From assembly GCF_030851345.1 (NCBI RefSeq), contig NZ_JALPNU010000004.1:1-64000 (forward strand): a DNA stretch of 64,000 nucleotides, written 5' to 3'. The translations under genes and the position numbers were made by a program. Below the pieces are notes generated by a model that saw only the letters and a list, made by a program, of their open reading frames with translations, was not told the origin of the DNA and made no database searches. How positions within the stretch are numbered: position 1 is the stretch's first letter; the number at the start of each line of letters is the position of its first letter. Shown here piece after piece: positions 1 to 10,231 of the stretch. This DNA comes from Marinifilum sp. D714. Lineage in GTDB: Bacteria; Bacteroidota; Bacteroidia; Bacteroidales; Marinifilaceae.

Positions 1-3000
1 ACAGGACTGACTTACCAATGGCAATACCATACAGGTGATAATGTATTTGTAGATGCAAATATTGCAGATGTATCAACAGTTGGTGCAGTGTCAACTTATA
101 CAATTGCCAATGCAAGCCAGGCAATGGAATCCTGGGGAGTAAGATGCATTGTAAAAGATGGTTCAAGTGCAGATGATACTTCAAATGAAGTAAAAGTCGA
201 AGTTTATGAACCAGTAGAATTTACACCTATTGATGATCAGATATTGTGTTTCGATGAGAGTAAGCAAATAAAATTGGATGTTACTGCAGGAACTACACCA
301 TTAACTTATTCATGGACCAAAGATGCTACAGAAGTTTCTCCAACTGCGATTGTAAATATTGGAACTGGTGATAATGGAAATTATCAAGTAGCAGTTGGTA
401 ATGGAGTATGTCCTGACACAAGTGATGATTTTACAGTTGTTCATCGTTCACAATTAAGCTTGAATGCTTGGTCAAATAGCAGTGAATTTTGTCTGGGTGG
501 TTTAGAAACATTATCAGTAAGTGTTAAGAGTTTCGATCCAGCTTTAACTTTATCATACAAGTGGTATAAAGACGGTACGGAAATTCCAGGAGCAACAAAA
601 GCTGATTATACCTTTACTCCGGTAGATAAGAGCGAATCAGGTCAATATAAAGTAGAAGTGTCTGATGGATGTTCAATAGAATCTGTATCTGGATATGTGA
701 ATGTATATGAATCGGTTACTACTGTAAATAAATGGGTAGATCCAGATGATATTTGTGTTGGTAGTGAACTGAACCTGGAAGTTGATGTAACAGGCGATGT
801 AAAATCATACACATGGACTCATAATGGAAACCCAATAACAGCAACAACGAGTTATTTGGTTGCTGCTGTTACTGATACCGATGCAGGAACCTATGAGTGT
901 ATTGTTGAAGATCATTGTGATAATACTTATACCTACACAAGTCATATTACAATTATGGATGCGCCTTCAATTGATGGAGATGGTATTGAAAAGCTTATTG
1001 CTGTTTGTGAAGGAGATCCTTTGATATTAGGAACGATAAGTGTGACTGGATCATACGATGCTATTGAATGGACATTAAATACTGGATCGACAAATACTGT
1101 TGCTGGAGTTCAGTTGAATTTAGGAGATGCAACAACAGCAATGGAAGGAAATTACAAAGTTGAAGTTTCAAATAAATGTGGATCTGATGTTTCAGTAGGA
1201 ACTCAGGTTGTTAATCCAAAACCAACATTAAGCCCAATTGCAGATCAAACTGTTTGTGAAAATGAGGATGTTGTGTTTAGAGCAAAAGCTACAGGACGTG
1301 ATTTAAATTATCAATGGAAAATTGATGGAATTCCTCAGCCTTCTGCTATTGCTACACTATTAATTAGTGGTACTGAAGTACTTCCAGCAGATGAATTTAC
1401 TCCAAAAATATATACTGTGGAATGTACTGTTACCAACGATAATGGTTGTGGAGAAACATTAACAGAGACTGCTCAACTGACTGTAAATCCTTCAACAATA
1501 ATTCTAGCTACTTTAAAAAATGTAGTTCGATTTGTTGGTCAGGATTACACAATGACTGTTGATGCTACAGGTCATAATCTAACTTATACATGGACTCATG
1601 TAAAAGATGGTGTTGCCACTATCTTATCTGAAAAAACAAATTCACTAACGCTAACAAATATTCAATTTGCTGATGAGGGTTATTACAATTGCGAAATTGA
1701 AGGTACTTGTGCAACTCGATTGGCAACAGGTAAGTTAACCGTTAAAGAGCCGGTTGTTATTACTGATGGATTGGTTAGTTTGGAAGAAAAATGTGTTGGT
1801 GAACCATTAAGTTTAAGCATAGATGCCACTGGTCAAATATCGTCGGTTAAATGGTTTAAGGATGGGTTTGAAATTCCAGGAGAAACAAAATTGACCCTTT
1901 ATATTGCAGAACTTAAAGCAACTGATGCAGGAGTTTATACTTGTAAGATTGAAGGAGAGGGTGCTCCAGTAGATGGCATTGTTGAGGAAACAACGGTTCG
2001 TGTATATGAGAATACAACGCTTCTAGCTACGCTAGGAACCAAAACAGTTTGTGAAGGCCAGGAGTTAGAATGGATTCCAAATGTAAAAGGAGCAGCGAAT
2101 ATTAAATACAAATGGTTCTTTGGTGGAGTTGAGATTTCAGATCAAAAAATTCTGAATTACAATCCAACACTATTAGCACATGAAGGAAATTATGAAGTAC
2201 AAGTAACTGGTTTATGTGGTAATGTTACAACAAAAGGTAGCTTAGAGGTGACAGAATTGTCAGTAATTATTTCTGTTAGTGACAATGTAGAAACTTGTGA
2301 AAACACCTCATTGGTAGAGTTTAGTGTGAGTGCTACCGGAGAGGAACTCAAATATCAGTGGAGAAAAAATGGAACTGACATAGATGGAAAAACTTCTCCT
2401 GTATTGAGCTTAACATCTATTCAGCTTGATGATGAGGCCAATTATACTTGTAAAGTTTACAATTCATGTGCAGAGGCCATTAGTGATGAAATGACGCTTA
2501 AGGTAATTCCTCAATTGAGAATCTTATCTGAAATGGCGGATATTGAGGTTTGTTCTGGTGAAGAAGTAACGCTTACAACGGATGTTGAAGGAAATGATGT
2601 AACATATCAATGGAAGTTGGATGGGGTTGACTTAACCGGAGAAAATGCATCGGTATTGAATTTGGGTAAAACAAGCCCTGATGATAGTGGATACTATACA
2701 TGCATTGTTTCTGATAGATGTACAGATTCAAGATCAACAAAACCTACAGAATTAACAGTTCATGAATTACCAAACTCGAGAATCTTAGGTAGAATGGTAC
2801 TTTGTGCGAAAGAAGATAGAGTTACATATACAACCGATGCAATGCCCGAAATTGAGTATGGTTGGGGAGTAGAAGGTGGTTTGTTTGCCGGACCAGATAA
2901 AGGTTTACGTACTCGAATTACTTGGGGGGAACTGGCGAATGGTGAGCTTTCTATCATGATTACCGATGTTGCTACAGGTTGTGAGTCGAAAGTAGATTCA

Positions 3001-4467
3001 TTGGTGAAATTAAATGCTCTACCTGATGTGAATTTGGCTCTGTTTGAATCAAAAGGAGTATGTAATGAAAGTTTTGCTCTTTCAGGAGGGTATCCTGATG
3101 GTGGTATTTATTGGGTGGATGACATTTCTGAAGAGGTATTCGATCCGGCAGAAAAAGGTGCGGGAACCTATAATGTTCATTATTCTTATACGGATGAAAA
3201 TGGATGTTCCAATGTAACTTCAAAAACCACTTTACGTGTAGATCCATTGCCAACGGTAAATATTACAGATGATACTACCATTGGTAGTTGTAAGCCTTTT
3301 AAATTAAGTGCAGAAACAGATGAAAATAATATTCAGTGGGCACCTGCAGCAGATTTGGACGATGCGAATTCGATGAATCCAACATTTACCCCTGGAAAAT
3401 CACAAGTATTGGTCGCAACGGTTATGGATGAACATGGTTGTACAAATATGGATTTGGTTGAGCTTACAGTAGCTCCACTACCTATTGTAACCACCATTTC
3501 CGACACTACAGTTGGTCAGTGTAACCAATTACAATTGCTAACCGATGTTGTAGGTGATGCAGGAGAAATAATTTGGACAAACCCAGATCATTTAGATGAT
3601 CCTAATTCGAGAAGTCCGAAGATTGTAAATGCTCCTGAAGGAACATTTACTTACAAGATTAGTGTAACCGACCTTTATGGCTGTGATACAGAGGGTGAAG
3701 TACTTGTAAATATGGTAGCTGACCCTGAATTAGAAGAAGATAAGTTTGCTTGTGAGGGTGAAAAATTCGAAGTGAATATCGCAGGAATGGAAAATCCGAT
3801 TTGGGAAGATGGATATACGGATGTTGAGAGAACACTTGATCAACCAGGTAAATATCTGTTAACTGTAGAGAACAAATATGGTTGTGGCGATGAACAAAAT
3901 TTTGTAATAAATCCAACACCAAAACCAAACTTAAGGAATAATTTGATTTACACTGGACCTAGAGAGATTGAACTTACTAAAGATAGACCAGTAACAATTT
4001 TTGAAGGACAAACTGTAACATTAGCTCCAAATCTTCCTTTGGAATATTCTCCTTACTACTTTGAATGGGAAGATGGCAAGGAAGGTAGTATTCTTCAAAG
4101 ATATGAGGTGTCGGAAACAGGTAAATATAAATTGACAGTAACAGATAATTTAGGCTGTATTGCCAAGGATTCTGTGAATGTGGAAGTGAAACCTGTAGGT
4201 ATTGAATCTCCTAATGCATTTACTCCAAATTCGAGTAATGATAACGACAAATTTTATTTGAAAGATATCAATTACGATATTGAGAAATTTGAAATGTATG
4301 TATACAACCGTTGGGGAGAATTAATGTATAAGACCAACGAGGTTGGTCGCAACGGTGGTTGGGATGGTAAATACAGAGGTAAACTTTGTCCGGCAGGTGC
4401 ATATGTTTGGATGGTGTTTATTAATGGTGAACTTACCAACCAAGGAACCTTCATGTTGATCAGATAA
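1..4467 (+). CDS. Giant Ig-like repeat protein with T9SS type B C-terminal signal (5' partial)
   Basis: The frame is open from base 1, so the gene begins outside the window; the first in-window GTG (88) is not its start. What is seen is about 1,488 residues of tandem Ig-like modules of roughly 80-95 residues, each with a YxW core, a D-x-G-x-Y-x-C strand and paired cysteines. The last ~85 residues carry the gliding-motility-associated C-terminal domain (SPNAFTPNSSNDNDKF, then VYNRWGELMY, WDGKYRGK and PAGAYVW), which is the type B sorting signal of the type IX secretion system. The protein is therefore expected to be exported across the outer membrane and surface-attached or released, probably as an adhesin. 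The PorP/SprF gene directly downstream is the usual partner of type B cargo. Ligand unknown. Confidence 0.9.
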   Translation, partial: TGLTYQWQYHTGDNVFVDANIADVSTVGAVSTYTIANASQAMESWGVRCIVKDGSSADDTSNEVKVEVYEPVEFTPIDDQILCFDESKQIKLDVTAGTTPLTYSWTKDATEVSPTAIVNIGTGDNGNYQVAVGNGVCPDTSDDFTVVHRSQLSLNAWSNSSEFCLGGLETLSVSVKSFDPALTLSYKWYKDGTEIPGATKADYTFTPVDKSESGQYKVEVSDGCSIESVSGYVNVYESVTTVNKWVDPDDICVGSELNLEVDVTGDVKSYTWTHNGNPITATTSYLVAAVTDTDAGTYECIVEDHCDNTYTYTSHITIMDAPSIDGDGIEKLIAVCEGDPLILGTISVTGSYDAIEWTLNTGSTNTVAGVQLNLGDATTAMEGNYKVEVSNKCGSDVSVGTQVVNPKPTLSPIADQTVCENEDVVFRAKATGRDLNYQWKIDGIPQPSAIATLLISGTEVLPADEFTPKIYTVECTVTNDNGCGETLTETAQLTVNPSTIILATLKNVVRFVGQDYTMTVDATGHNLTYTWTHVKDGVATILSEKTNSLTLTNIQFADEGYYNCEIEGTCATRLATGKLTVKEPVVITDGLVSLEEKCVGEPLSLSIDATGQISSVKWFKDGFEIPGETKLTLYIAELKATDAGVYTCKIEGEGAPVDGIVEETTVRVYENTTLLATLGTKTVCEGQELEWIPNVKGAANIKYKWFFGGVEISDQKILNYNPTLLAHEGNYEVQVTGLCGNVTTKGSLEVTELSVIISVSDNVETCENTSLVEFSVSATGEELKYQWRKNGTDIDGKTSPVLSLTSIQLDDEANYTCKVYNSCAEAISDEMTLKVIPQLRILSEMADIEVCSGEEVTLTTDVEGNDVTYQWKLDGVDLTGENASVLNLGKTSPDDSGYYTCIVSDRCTDSRSTKPTELTVHELPNSRILGRMVLCAKEDRVTYTTDAMPEIEYGWGVEGGLFAGPDKGLRTRITWGELANGELSIMITDVATGCESKVDSLVKLNALPDVNLALFESKGVCNESFALSGGYPDGGIYWVDDISEEVFDPAEKGAGTYNVHYSYTDENGCSNVTSKTTLRVDPLPTVNITDDTTIGSCKPFKLSAETDENNIQWAPAADLDDANSMNPTFTPGKSQVLVATVMDEHGCTNMDLVELTVAPLPIVTTISDTTVGQCNQLQLLTDVVGDAGEIIWTNPDHLDDPNSRSPKIVNAPEGTFTYKISVTDLYGCDTEGEVLVNMVADPELEEDKFACEGEKFEVNIAGMENPIWEDGYTDVERTLDQPGKYLLTVENKYGCGDEQNFVINPTPKPNLRNNLIYTGPREIELTKDRPVTIFEGQTVTLAPNLPLEYSPYYFEWEDGKEGSILQRYEVSETGKYKLTVTDNLGCIAKDSVNVEVKPVGIESPNAFTPNSSNDNDKFYLKDINYDIEKFEMYVYNRWGELMYKTNEVGRNGGWDGKYRGKLCPAGAYVWMVFINGELTNQGTFMLIR

Positions 4468-4511
4468 TTGAGAAAAGGTTTTATTTTATCAATAAAATAA
4501 ATTTATTTTAC

Positions 4512-4554
4512 AAGTGATTTCGAACTTTTAAACAACAGTCCGAATCACTTTTTT
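4512..4554 (+). terminator. Probable rho-independent terminator after the Ig-repeat gene
   Basis: An imperfect stem pairs 4512-4522 (aagtgatttcg) with 4541-4550 (cgaatcactt), followed directly by a T run. It lies between the cargo gene and PorP/SprF, so the two may be only partly cotranscribed. Confidence 0.55.
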
Positions 4555-4592
4555 AACTAGAATAACTCTGTGGAGTTATAAATAGAGAATAG

Positions 4593-5585
4593 ATGAAGAG
4601 AGCTCTGATTGTTTTTTGTGTATTATTTGTGGGAGCATTGGTGCAAAGCTTTGCTCAGGATATCCGATTTTCTCAGTTTTACGCAAATAAACTATACCTG
4701 AATCCAGCTTTGGCAGGATCTACAAATAATTCTAATGTTAGCTTAAACTATCGTAACCAATGGCCAAACTTGGATCTTCCATACGTTACCTATAGTGTAG
4801 CATTCGATAATTTCTATGAGACCTTAAATGGAGGAGTAGGCGTTATGGTTATTCAGGATGATCAGGGAGATGGTGCTTTAAAAACAACCACCTTCGCGGG
4901 GATGTATTCATTCTATTTGAGAATAACCGATGATTTTGTGATTCGTCCAGCCATTCAGGCTGCTTTTATGCAAAAAAAAGTAGATTGGCAGAACCTTGTA
5001 TTTCCTGATCAGGTTTCACCTATTTATGGTAATATATTTCCACACAATCCTTCCGGTGATCCTGTAAACAGGAGAAAAGATGGATGGGATTTCTCATTGG
5101 GATCAATAGCTTACTACAGAGATTTTTATTTCGGTATAGCTGCACACCATTTGGCTAAGCCAGATTTAAGTTTTGATGACGAACAGGAAGATAAATTGCA
5201 AACCAAATATACAGTTCACGCTGGAGCCGAATTTGTGTTAGGCGGAAGAAGCAGAAGATATGCCGATAATTGGATTCTTGCCCCGGCATTGCTTTATCAG
5301 CAACAAGGAGATTTTTCTCAGATGAACTATGGATTGTATGCAAGTAAAAGTTCTTTGGTATTTGGATTGTGGTTCAATCAGAATTTTGAGCCAAATTACG
5401 ACTCTTTTATTGCCATGGCAGGATTCGTTACCGAACGCTTTAAAGTTGCTTACAGTTACGATTACGCCATTTCTAAACTAATTCACACAAATACTGGAGC
5501 GCACGAAATATCATTCTCTTTTCCGCTTGCTACCACCAAGAAAAGGAGAAAAAGAATTAAAGCAGTTAGAGCACCTGTTTTTTAA
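4593..5585 (+). CDS. PorP/SprF family type IX secretion membrane protein
   Basis: A 330-residue outer-membrane protein with a signal peptide (residues 1-21, ending SFAQ) followed directly by DIRFSQFYANKLYLNPALAG, the hallmark N-terminus of the PorP/SprF family. The rest is alternating beta-strand sequence rich in Tyr, Phe and Asn, ending in a basic tail (KKRRKRIK). Family members are beta-barrels that help secrete or anchor specific type B T9SS cargo, and they usually sit directly downstream of that cargo gene, as here. The likely partner is the Ig-repeat protein upstream. Length matches the family (about 300-340 residues). Confidence 0.92.
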   Translation: MKRALIVFCVLFVGALVQSFAQDIRFSQFYANKLYLNPALAGSTNNSNVSLNYRNQWPNLDLPYVTYSVAFDNFYETLNGGVGVMVIQDDQGDGALKTTTFAGMYSFYLRITDDFVIRPAIQAAFMQKKVDWQNLVFPDQVSPIYGNIFPHNPSGDPVNRRKDGWDFSLGSIAYYRDFYFGIAAHHLAKPDLSFDDEQEDKLQTKYTVHAGAEFVLGGRSRRYADNWILAPALLYQQQGDFSQMNYGLYASKSSLVFGLWFNQNFEPNYDSFIAMAGFVTERFKVAYSYDYAISKLIHTNTGAHEISFSFPLATTKKRRKRIKAVRAPVF

Positions 5586-5600
5586 GAAAATATTGCATGA

Positions 5601-5640
5601 AAAAAGGAGGTTTTCAATTTTGAAAACCTCCTTTTTGTTT
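5601..5640. terminator. Strong bidirectional terminator
   Basis: Perfect 16-bp stem 5601-5616 / 5621-5636 with a 4-nt loop, flanked by an A run on the left and a T run on the right. It sits between the convergent PorP/SprF gene and the minus-strand gene ending at 5649, and can serve both. Confidence 0.9.
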
Positions 5641-5648
5641 TGTATTAT

Positions 5649-6362
5649 TTATTTTATTCTTTCAATGTATTTGTCTCTAATTTTCTTCATTAAATCCAGA
5701 TCTAGGTTCTCAGCATAAACCCTGATCATATCAACAGCTTTAAAATGGTCGTAAATAAAACCCAAAGAAACATCGAAATGAATCATCTCCATATTGTATT
5801 TCACTTTTTTGGTTAATTGCTCAAATTGCTTCCAGCTTAGTTTCTGAGGAATGGTAAAATATCCATGATTTGGTTCAATATGATCTTTAAAGTATCCATC
5901 TTCGATTATATCCAAAGCAAAAAACTTATCCAATTGAATCATTGCTTTAGAATTGTGAGGAATAGAATCATTTGTCTTAAAAATAATTCCTTCGGATTGA
6001 TAACACTCCTGTAATTCTTTTACTTGATCGTAATTAATAAGTCTTCTGATACGAATTACGTAGTACACACTGTTATAAATGGTAATGTTACCAATTGCAG
6101 CGTGGAACTTGGCCTCGAAATAGCTCATTATTTTTTGCGTAGCCCGAGTAAACTCTTCTAAATCATATCTTCTATCTAATACCAAATAAATATAATGAGG
6201 TTGAACATCTTTCTGAAAACCATCGTAATACTCATAATATCCGGGAAACGGATTTGTTGCTTCCAAAACAATGGTATTAGGCAATATTTTATCATCAATA
6301 ACTTCCAGGGTTTCTTCTTTTAGAAGACTACCATACTTTACAACATAGTTTTCAGTGGTCAT
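5649..6362 (-). CDS. Conserved hypothetical protein, 237 aa
   Basis: I do not recognise a domain. The product is a soluble, mildly acidic protein with no signal peptide or membrane segment and many aromatic residues (NPFPGYYEYYDGF near residue 37). The mixed alpha/beta pattern looks like two related halves: a segment around residues 55-120 (YIYLVLDRRYDLEEFTRAT, later YYVIRIRRLINYDQV) and one around 160-237 (GYFTIPQKLSWKQFEQLTKK, later KAVDMIRVYAENLDLDLMKK). This suggests an internal duplication, which is inference from the pattern only. The gene stands alone, convergent with PorP/SprF and 108 bp from yaaA. Confidence 0.7.
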   Translation of the reverse strand: MTTENYVVKYGSLLKEETLEVIDDKILPNTIVLEATNPFPGYYEYYDGFQKDVQPHYIYLVLDRRYDLEEFTRATQKIMSYFEAKFHAAIGNITIYNSVYYVIRIRRLINYDQVKELQECYQSEGIIFKTNDSIPHNSKAMIQLDKFFALDIIEDGYFKDHIEPNHGYFTIPQKLSWKQFEQLTKKVKYNMEMIHFDVSLGFIYDHFKAVDMIRVYAENLDLDLMKKIRDKYIERIK

Positions 6363-6470
6363 ATGCAGAGGGATTATGGGGTTAATACTCGGATTATCTT
6401 ATACTTAAACATAGTAAAAAATGAGAGCAAAAACAAGACTTAAAACTCTTTTTAATAATGTAAATTTTCT

Positions 6471-7241
6471 TTAATGATCACGAGTGAAAACTGGAGCATT
6501 ATCTTTTGATAAGTTAGGATTGTAGATATATCCATCTAAATCAAAAGCTTTTAAGTCTTCAGGATTACTTATTCCATTCTGAATAATGAATCGAGTCATT
6601 AATCCTCTTGCTTTTTTAGCGAAGAAGCTGATCATTTTGTATTGTCCATTCTTCAGATCTTTAAAAGCAGGAGCAATGATTTCGGCATTTATTTGTTTAG
6701 CCTTTATCGATTTATAATACTCATTCGATGCAAGGTTAATTAGATGCTTGTGGTCATATTCTTTTAAATCTTTGTTAATTGATTTCGTGATTTTATCTCC
6801 CCAAAACTCATACAGGTCTTTACCTCTTCTGTTTTCCAGTTTTTTACCCATCTCTAAACGATAAGCCTGAATTAAATCCATTGGCTTTAAAACGCCATAC
6901 AAACCTGAAAGAATGCGCAATTGTGATTGTGCGTTTTCAAAATCCGCATCGCTTAGGCTTTCCGCATCAATTCCGGTATAAACGTCGCCTTTAAAGGCCA
7001 GTAATGCTTGTTTGGCATTATCGGGTGTAAAAGGCAAGTTCCACTGGTGAAAACGTTCAAAATTTAATTGAGCCAGCTTGGGGCTGATTCCCATGAAATC
7101 TCCAATTTCATCCACTTTAAGTTTGCGAAGAATTTTAATTAATTGTTCAGCATCTTTCGTAAAACTTGCTTCTGAATGAATAGCTGTTTTTGCTTGAGAT
7201 TCAAAATCTAATGTTTTGGCAGGTGATATAACTATTAACAT
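6471..7241 (-). CDS. yaaA: Peroxide stress protein YaaA (DUF328)
   Basis: A 256-residue protein beginning MLIVISPAKTLDFES, the signature N-terminus of the YaaA/DUF328 family; E. coli YaaA is 258 residues. Other conserved blocks are GDVYTGIDAESL (around residue 85), QLRILSGLYGVLKPMDLIQ (around 107) and NLASNEYYKSI (around 170). In E. coli, YaaA lowers free intracellular iron and protects DNA and protein from peroxide damage; the fold contains a DNA-binding helix-hairpin-helix-like element. It is cytoplasmic and monocistronic here. Assignment is by length and conserved blocks over the whole protein. Confidence 0.95.
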   Translation of the reverse strand: MLIVISPAKTLDFESQAKTAIHSEASFTKDAEQLIKILRKLKVDEIGDFMGISPKLAQLNFERFHQWNLPFTPDNAKQALLAFKGDVYTGIDAESLSDADFENAQSQLRILSGLYGVLKPMDLIQAYRLEMGKKLENRRGKDLYEFWGDKITKSINKDLKEYDHKHLINLASNEYYKSIKAKQINAEIIAPAFKDLKNGQYKMISFFAKKARGLMTRFIIQNGISNPEDLKAFDLDGYIYNPNLSKDNAPVFTRDH

Positions 7242-7417
7242 ATTCTGTTCTTTTAATTTTTGATTCTTAAAAGTAAGTATTATTCACATAAGCATCAATA
7301 GAGTTTATCATTATTGATAATGTGTTAGTTTCTGTCTATGATAAGGAAAAACACCTAAGATTGGGAAAGGTAACTCAGGGGAAATATGACTTCCCAAAAA
7401 CAGTTGAGTGTAAATAA

Positions 7418-7447
7418 AAAAGAGACTGACATTTGCCAATCTCTTTT
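7418..7447 (-). terminator. Terminator of the S9 peptidase gene
   Basis: Stem 7418-7425 / 7440-7447 (aaaagaga / tctctttt). Read on the minus strand it follows the peptidase stop at 7459 and ends in a T run (the A run at 7416-7421). Confidence 0.75.
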
Positions 7448-7458
7448 GATATTAAGGT

Positions 7459-10044
7459 TTATAAATTTTTATCAGGATATAATTCATCCCACCATTGTGG
7501 CTGATCTTTTAAGTATTTTGCAAAATATGCAAAAATGGTATTGTTCCAGAGAATGCGTTTGTTGTAGTTTTGAATCAAGTGATCCTGACCTTTTACTTGT
7601 ACAAATTCCACATCTTTTCCTAACAATTTTAAGGCCTGATACATTTGAATACTTTCCCCCAATGGTACGTTGGTATCCTGGCTACCATGGAGCAATAACA
7701 TTGGTGTTGTAATTTTATTGGCATTAAACAATGGGCTTTGGTCTACATAAATGTCTTTTCTGTTCCAAGGGAATGATTTTCCTGTAGCATTCATACTGTA
7801 CGAATAGCCCCAATATCCTTCGCCCCAGTAGCTGGTGATATCACTAATACCAGCATGAGAAATGGCTGCAGCAAAAATATCGGTTTTGGTTTGTAACAAC
7901 TGAGTTGTAAAACCACCATATGAAGCTCCGATACATCCAACTTTATCAGCATCGATAAATGAGTGGTCTTTAATAAACTTCTTGGTTCCATCAATAATCT
8001 CATCGGCAGTAATAATTCCCCAATTGTTTTGGTGACGAGCCGAGAATTCTTGTCCAAAACCTGTAGCACCACTAGGCTGTAGTAAGTATACCACATAACC
8101 CATAGCTGCATACATGTTCAGAGGGTAACGACCTCCAAAACTTCTTTCTACAGGAGACGTTCCACCATAATAATTTACAATTAATGGATATTTTTTATTG
8201 GAATCGAAATTAGGAGGATAATAAACGCGACCAATAATCGTAGTTCCATCTTCCTTGGTAAAATTCCAATCTTCGGTTTTGCCGAATATTACATTTTTCA
8301 GATGATTCTTTTCAGGATTTGCGATTACATGATTTTCTTTAGAAGCAATATCATAGGTAAATGCTTTGTATGGACTTGAAATTCCACAAGCCACATAGCT
8401 AATTGTTTTCCCATTTTTCGACAAGTCAAAACCACGAACCACATCCGAATTCGAATTTAATTCAGTGAATTTTTTCGACGCAATATCATAGCTGAATAGT
8501 TTTACGTAGTCTTTGTCTTGTGCTTTAATGTAAATCTTATTATCCAATTTATTCCATACTGCTGCATCAATTGCAGGATCGAAATTGTAAGTAATAGGAT
8601 CTACATTTTTTGAAGTCAAATCGTAAATGTAAAGCTGTCCATCGTAATTGTTTGCTATTGGATGATTGCCAATATTTTCACCAATCTTACCAAAACAAGA
8701 AGGACCTCCTTGCACCAACAATTGTTTGCCATCAGGAGAATATTGTGCCTGACCAGCGGTCAATTTGTCTTCCCAAATGCTTTCCACATTAAAAGTTTCA
8801 ATATTCATTTGGTAAAGATTCTGCTTAAAATATGGGTAACCACTATAATCAGGACGCGAAGTTGTGAATAGGATATTTTTTCCATCAGCACTAATATCAG
8901 CCAAGTTCGTACTTAAAGTTCCGTAAGTTAGTCGTTGTTTTACACCACTTGCAACATCCAATTTGTAAAGGAATGATCTGTATCTATACCATGGCAAACG
9001 ATCTTCCATGCCTTGGAATTTTTTCATTTTCCAGTCTTCAGAATTGCTTTTCCCTATGCTATAGATGATGAATTTTCCGTTTGGAGCCCAAGTGTAAGAA
9101 GAGAAATCTTCGATATTTTCAGCAATTTGCTTTTCAGTATTCCTTTCAAAATCGAAAACAAAAATAGATGCTTTTTCGTTGTATTTTTTGGTATAAGAAA
9201 TTTGATTTCCGGTTGGTAACCAATTGATGTTTGAAAGTTGTGTTCCTCTGAATGTGTAAAGAATTTTGCCTGTTTCAATTTCTTGGATTTCTTTCCAATT
9301 CTCACTTTTATCTGAAGGAGGTAAGGTACGGCTGTAAGAAATTAACGCATACTTGCCATCAAAGGATAAAGCGGTGCTTTTTACTTTTGTGCCATCTAAA
9401 ACTTTGTTGATATCCATAAACTGTTTTGGAGAAAGGCTCAATTCAAAATGATCAGCTTTTGCATCATTTTTGGATTTCAAAGCAAGTTGAAACTGATTGT
9501 TCTTAGAACCGCTTAGAATTTTCACAACAATTTTGTGGTGTCCTTGCTCCAGTTTTAGACTTTTGCTCGACTCTTTGGCTTTATCGGCTTCATGCTTGTA
9601 TTGCGACAATTGCTTTTTGCCATCCACATAAACCTCAATCATTGGGAAGCTTTTCAACGATAGCTCAACTTCACTCCACTGATCAGTGTTTAGGTATGAA
9701 ACCAGATAGTACAATTTGTTTTCCTTATTTGGCAAAGAAAGAAAACCTTTAGAATTGGCACTTTTCTTTTTCCAGGTCAATTGCTCATTGTTCCAGTTCA
9801 GTTTGTCCGATTCATTAGGAGCAATTTTACAAAGGTCCATTTGGTTTTCCTGTAAAAGATTTTTTAGTTCGAAAGTACTTCCGCTAAAATCCTCGGTAGT
9901 GTTGAATGCAGGAAGGTGTAGTTCTATGGCATCCGAAATCAACCAATTTTCAATTGTTTTTTGTTTGTTATCCTCGGTAGAGAAAGCAAAACAAAGATTT
10001 ACACTTAGTATTACAGCCAGGGCTGATACAATGATCTTGTTCAT
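7459..10044 (-). CDS. Secreted prolyl oligopeptidase family (S9) serine peptidase
   Basis: An 861-residue protein. Residues 1-20 form a signal peptide (VILSVNLCFAF). The middle, about residues 200-560, is a WD40/TolB-like beta-propeller with repeats such as ISYTKKYNEKASIFVFD and GKFIIYSIGKS. The C-terminal alpha/beta-hydrolase domain carries the nucleophile in GASYGG (Ser about 708), the acid in HGSQDTNVPLGES (Asp about 790) and the base in GQDHLIQ (His about 822), so the catalytic triad is complete. Family members cleave short oligopeptides, often after Pro or Ala or as dipeptidyl/acyl-aminoacyl peptidases; specificity cannot be read here. Likely periplasmic. Monocistronic with its own terminator. 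Confidence 0.92.
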   Translation of the reverse strand: MNKIIVSALAVILSVNLCFAFSTEDNKQKTIENWLISDAIELHLPAFNTTEDFSGSTFELKNLLQENQMDLCKIAPNESDKLNWNNEQLTWKKKSANSKGFLSLPNKENKLYYLVSYLNTDQWSEVELSLKSFPMIEVYVDGKKQLSQYKHEADKAKESSKSLKLEQGHHKIVVKILSGSKNNQFQLALKSKNDAKADHFELSLSPKQFMDINKVLDGTKVKSTALSFDGKYALISYSRTLPPSDKSENWKEIQEIETGKILYTFRGTQLSNINWLPTGNQISYTKKYNEKASIFVFDFERNTEKQIAENIEDFSSYTWAPNGKFIIYSIGKSNSEDWKMKKFQGMEDRLPWYRYRSFLYKLDVASGVKQRLTYGTLSTNLADISADGKNILFTTSRPDYSGYPYFKQNLYQMNIETFNVESIWEDKLTAGQAQYSPDGKQLLVQGGPSCFGKIGENIGNHPIANNYDGQLYIYDLTSKNVDPITYNFDPAIDAAVWNKLDNKIYIKAQDKDYVKLFSYDIASKKFTELNSNSDVVRGFDLSKNGKTISYVACGISSPYKAFTYDIASKENHVIANPEKNHLKNVIFGKTEDWNFTKEDGTTIIGRVYYPPNFDSNKKYPLIVNYYGGTSPVERSFGGRYPLNMYAAMGYVVYLLQPSGATGFGQEFSARHQNNWGIITADEIIDGTKKFIKDHSFIDADKVGCIGASYGGFTTQLLQTKTDIFAAAISHAGISDITSYWGEGYWGYSYSMNATGKSFPWNRKDIYVDQSPLFNANKITTPMLLLHGSQDTNVPLGESIQMYQALKLLGKDVEFVQVKGQDHLIQNYNKRILWNNTIFAYFAKYLKDQPQWWDELYPDKNL

Positions 10045-10170
10045 TTTTATTACGATTTATTTGGTTTGTTGCAAGACCTCAATACTACATAAAATTTAGA
10101 GCATAAAAAAGAATATTTGTTAGCTTAGGTCATGTTTCTCGCTGAAATTAACAGTATTGGAAAAATATTT

Positions 10171-10201
10171 GTTGCGATTTGGATAAATTGATTTATATTT
10201 G
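10171..10201 (+). promoter_or_regulatory. Bacteroidota-type housekeeping promoter
   Basis: A -33-like GTTG (10171-10174) is followed after 19 nt by TATATTTG (10194-10201), a full match to the TAnnTTTG -7 element. It points at the small broken frame starting at 10232, which also has a strong GGAGG ribosome binding site (10221-10225). A good promoter and start are therefore kept in front of sequence that no longer encodes a protein. Confidence 0.6.
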
Positions 10202-10231
10202 TGGTACTCACGCAAAAAACGGAGGAAAGCT

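Noticed and set aside
2760-3928. Long minus-strand frames inside the Ig-repeat gene (2760-2957, 2972-3253, 3659-3928)
   Set aside because: They are shadows of a strongly coding frame, with low-complexity His/Leu/Pro-rich translations and no start context.
7386-7712. 108-residue plus-strand frame at the end of the S9 peptidase gene
   Set aside because: It covers the peptidase terminator and antisense of its C-terminus.
9054-10099. Plus- and minus-strand frames over the S9 peptidase gene
   Set aside because: The peptidase frame has full motifs; the others are antisense readings.
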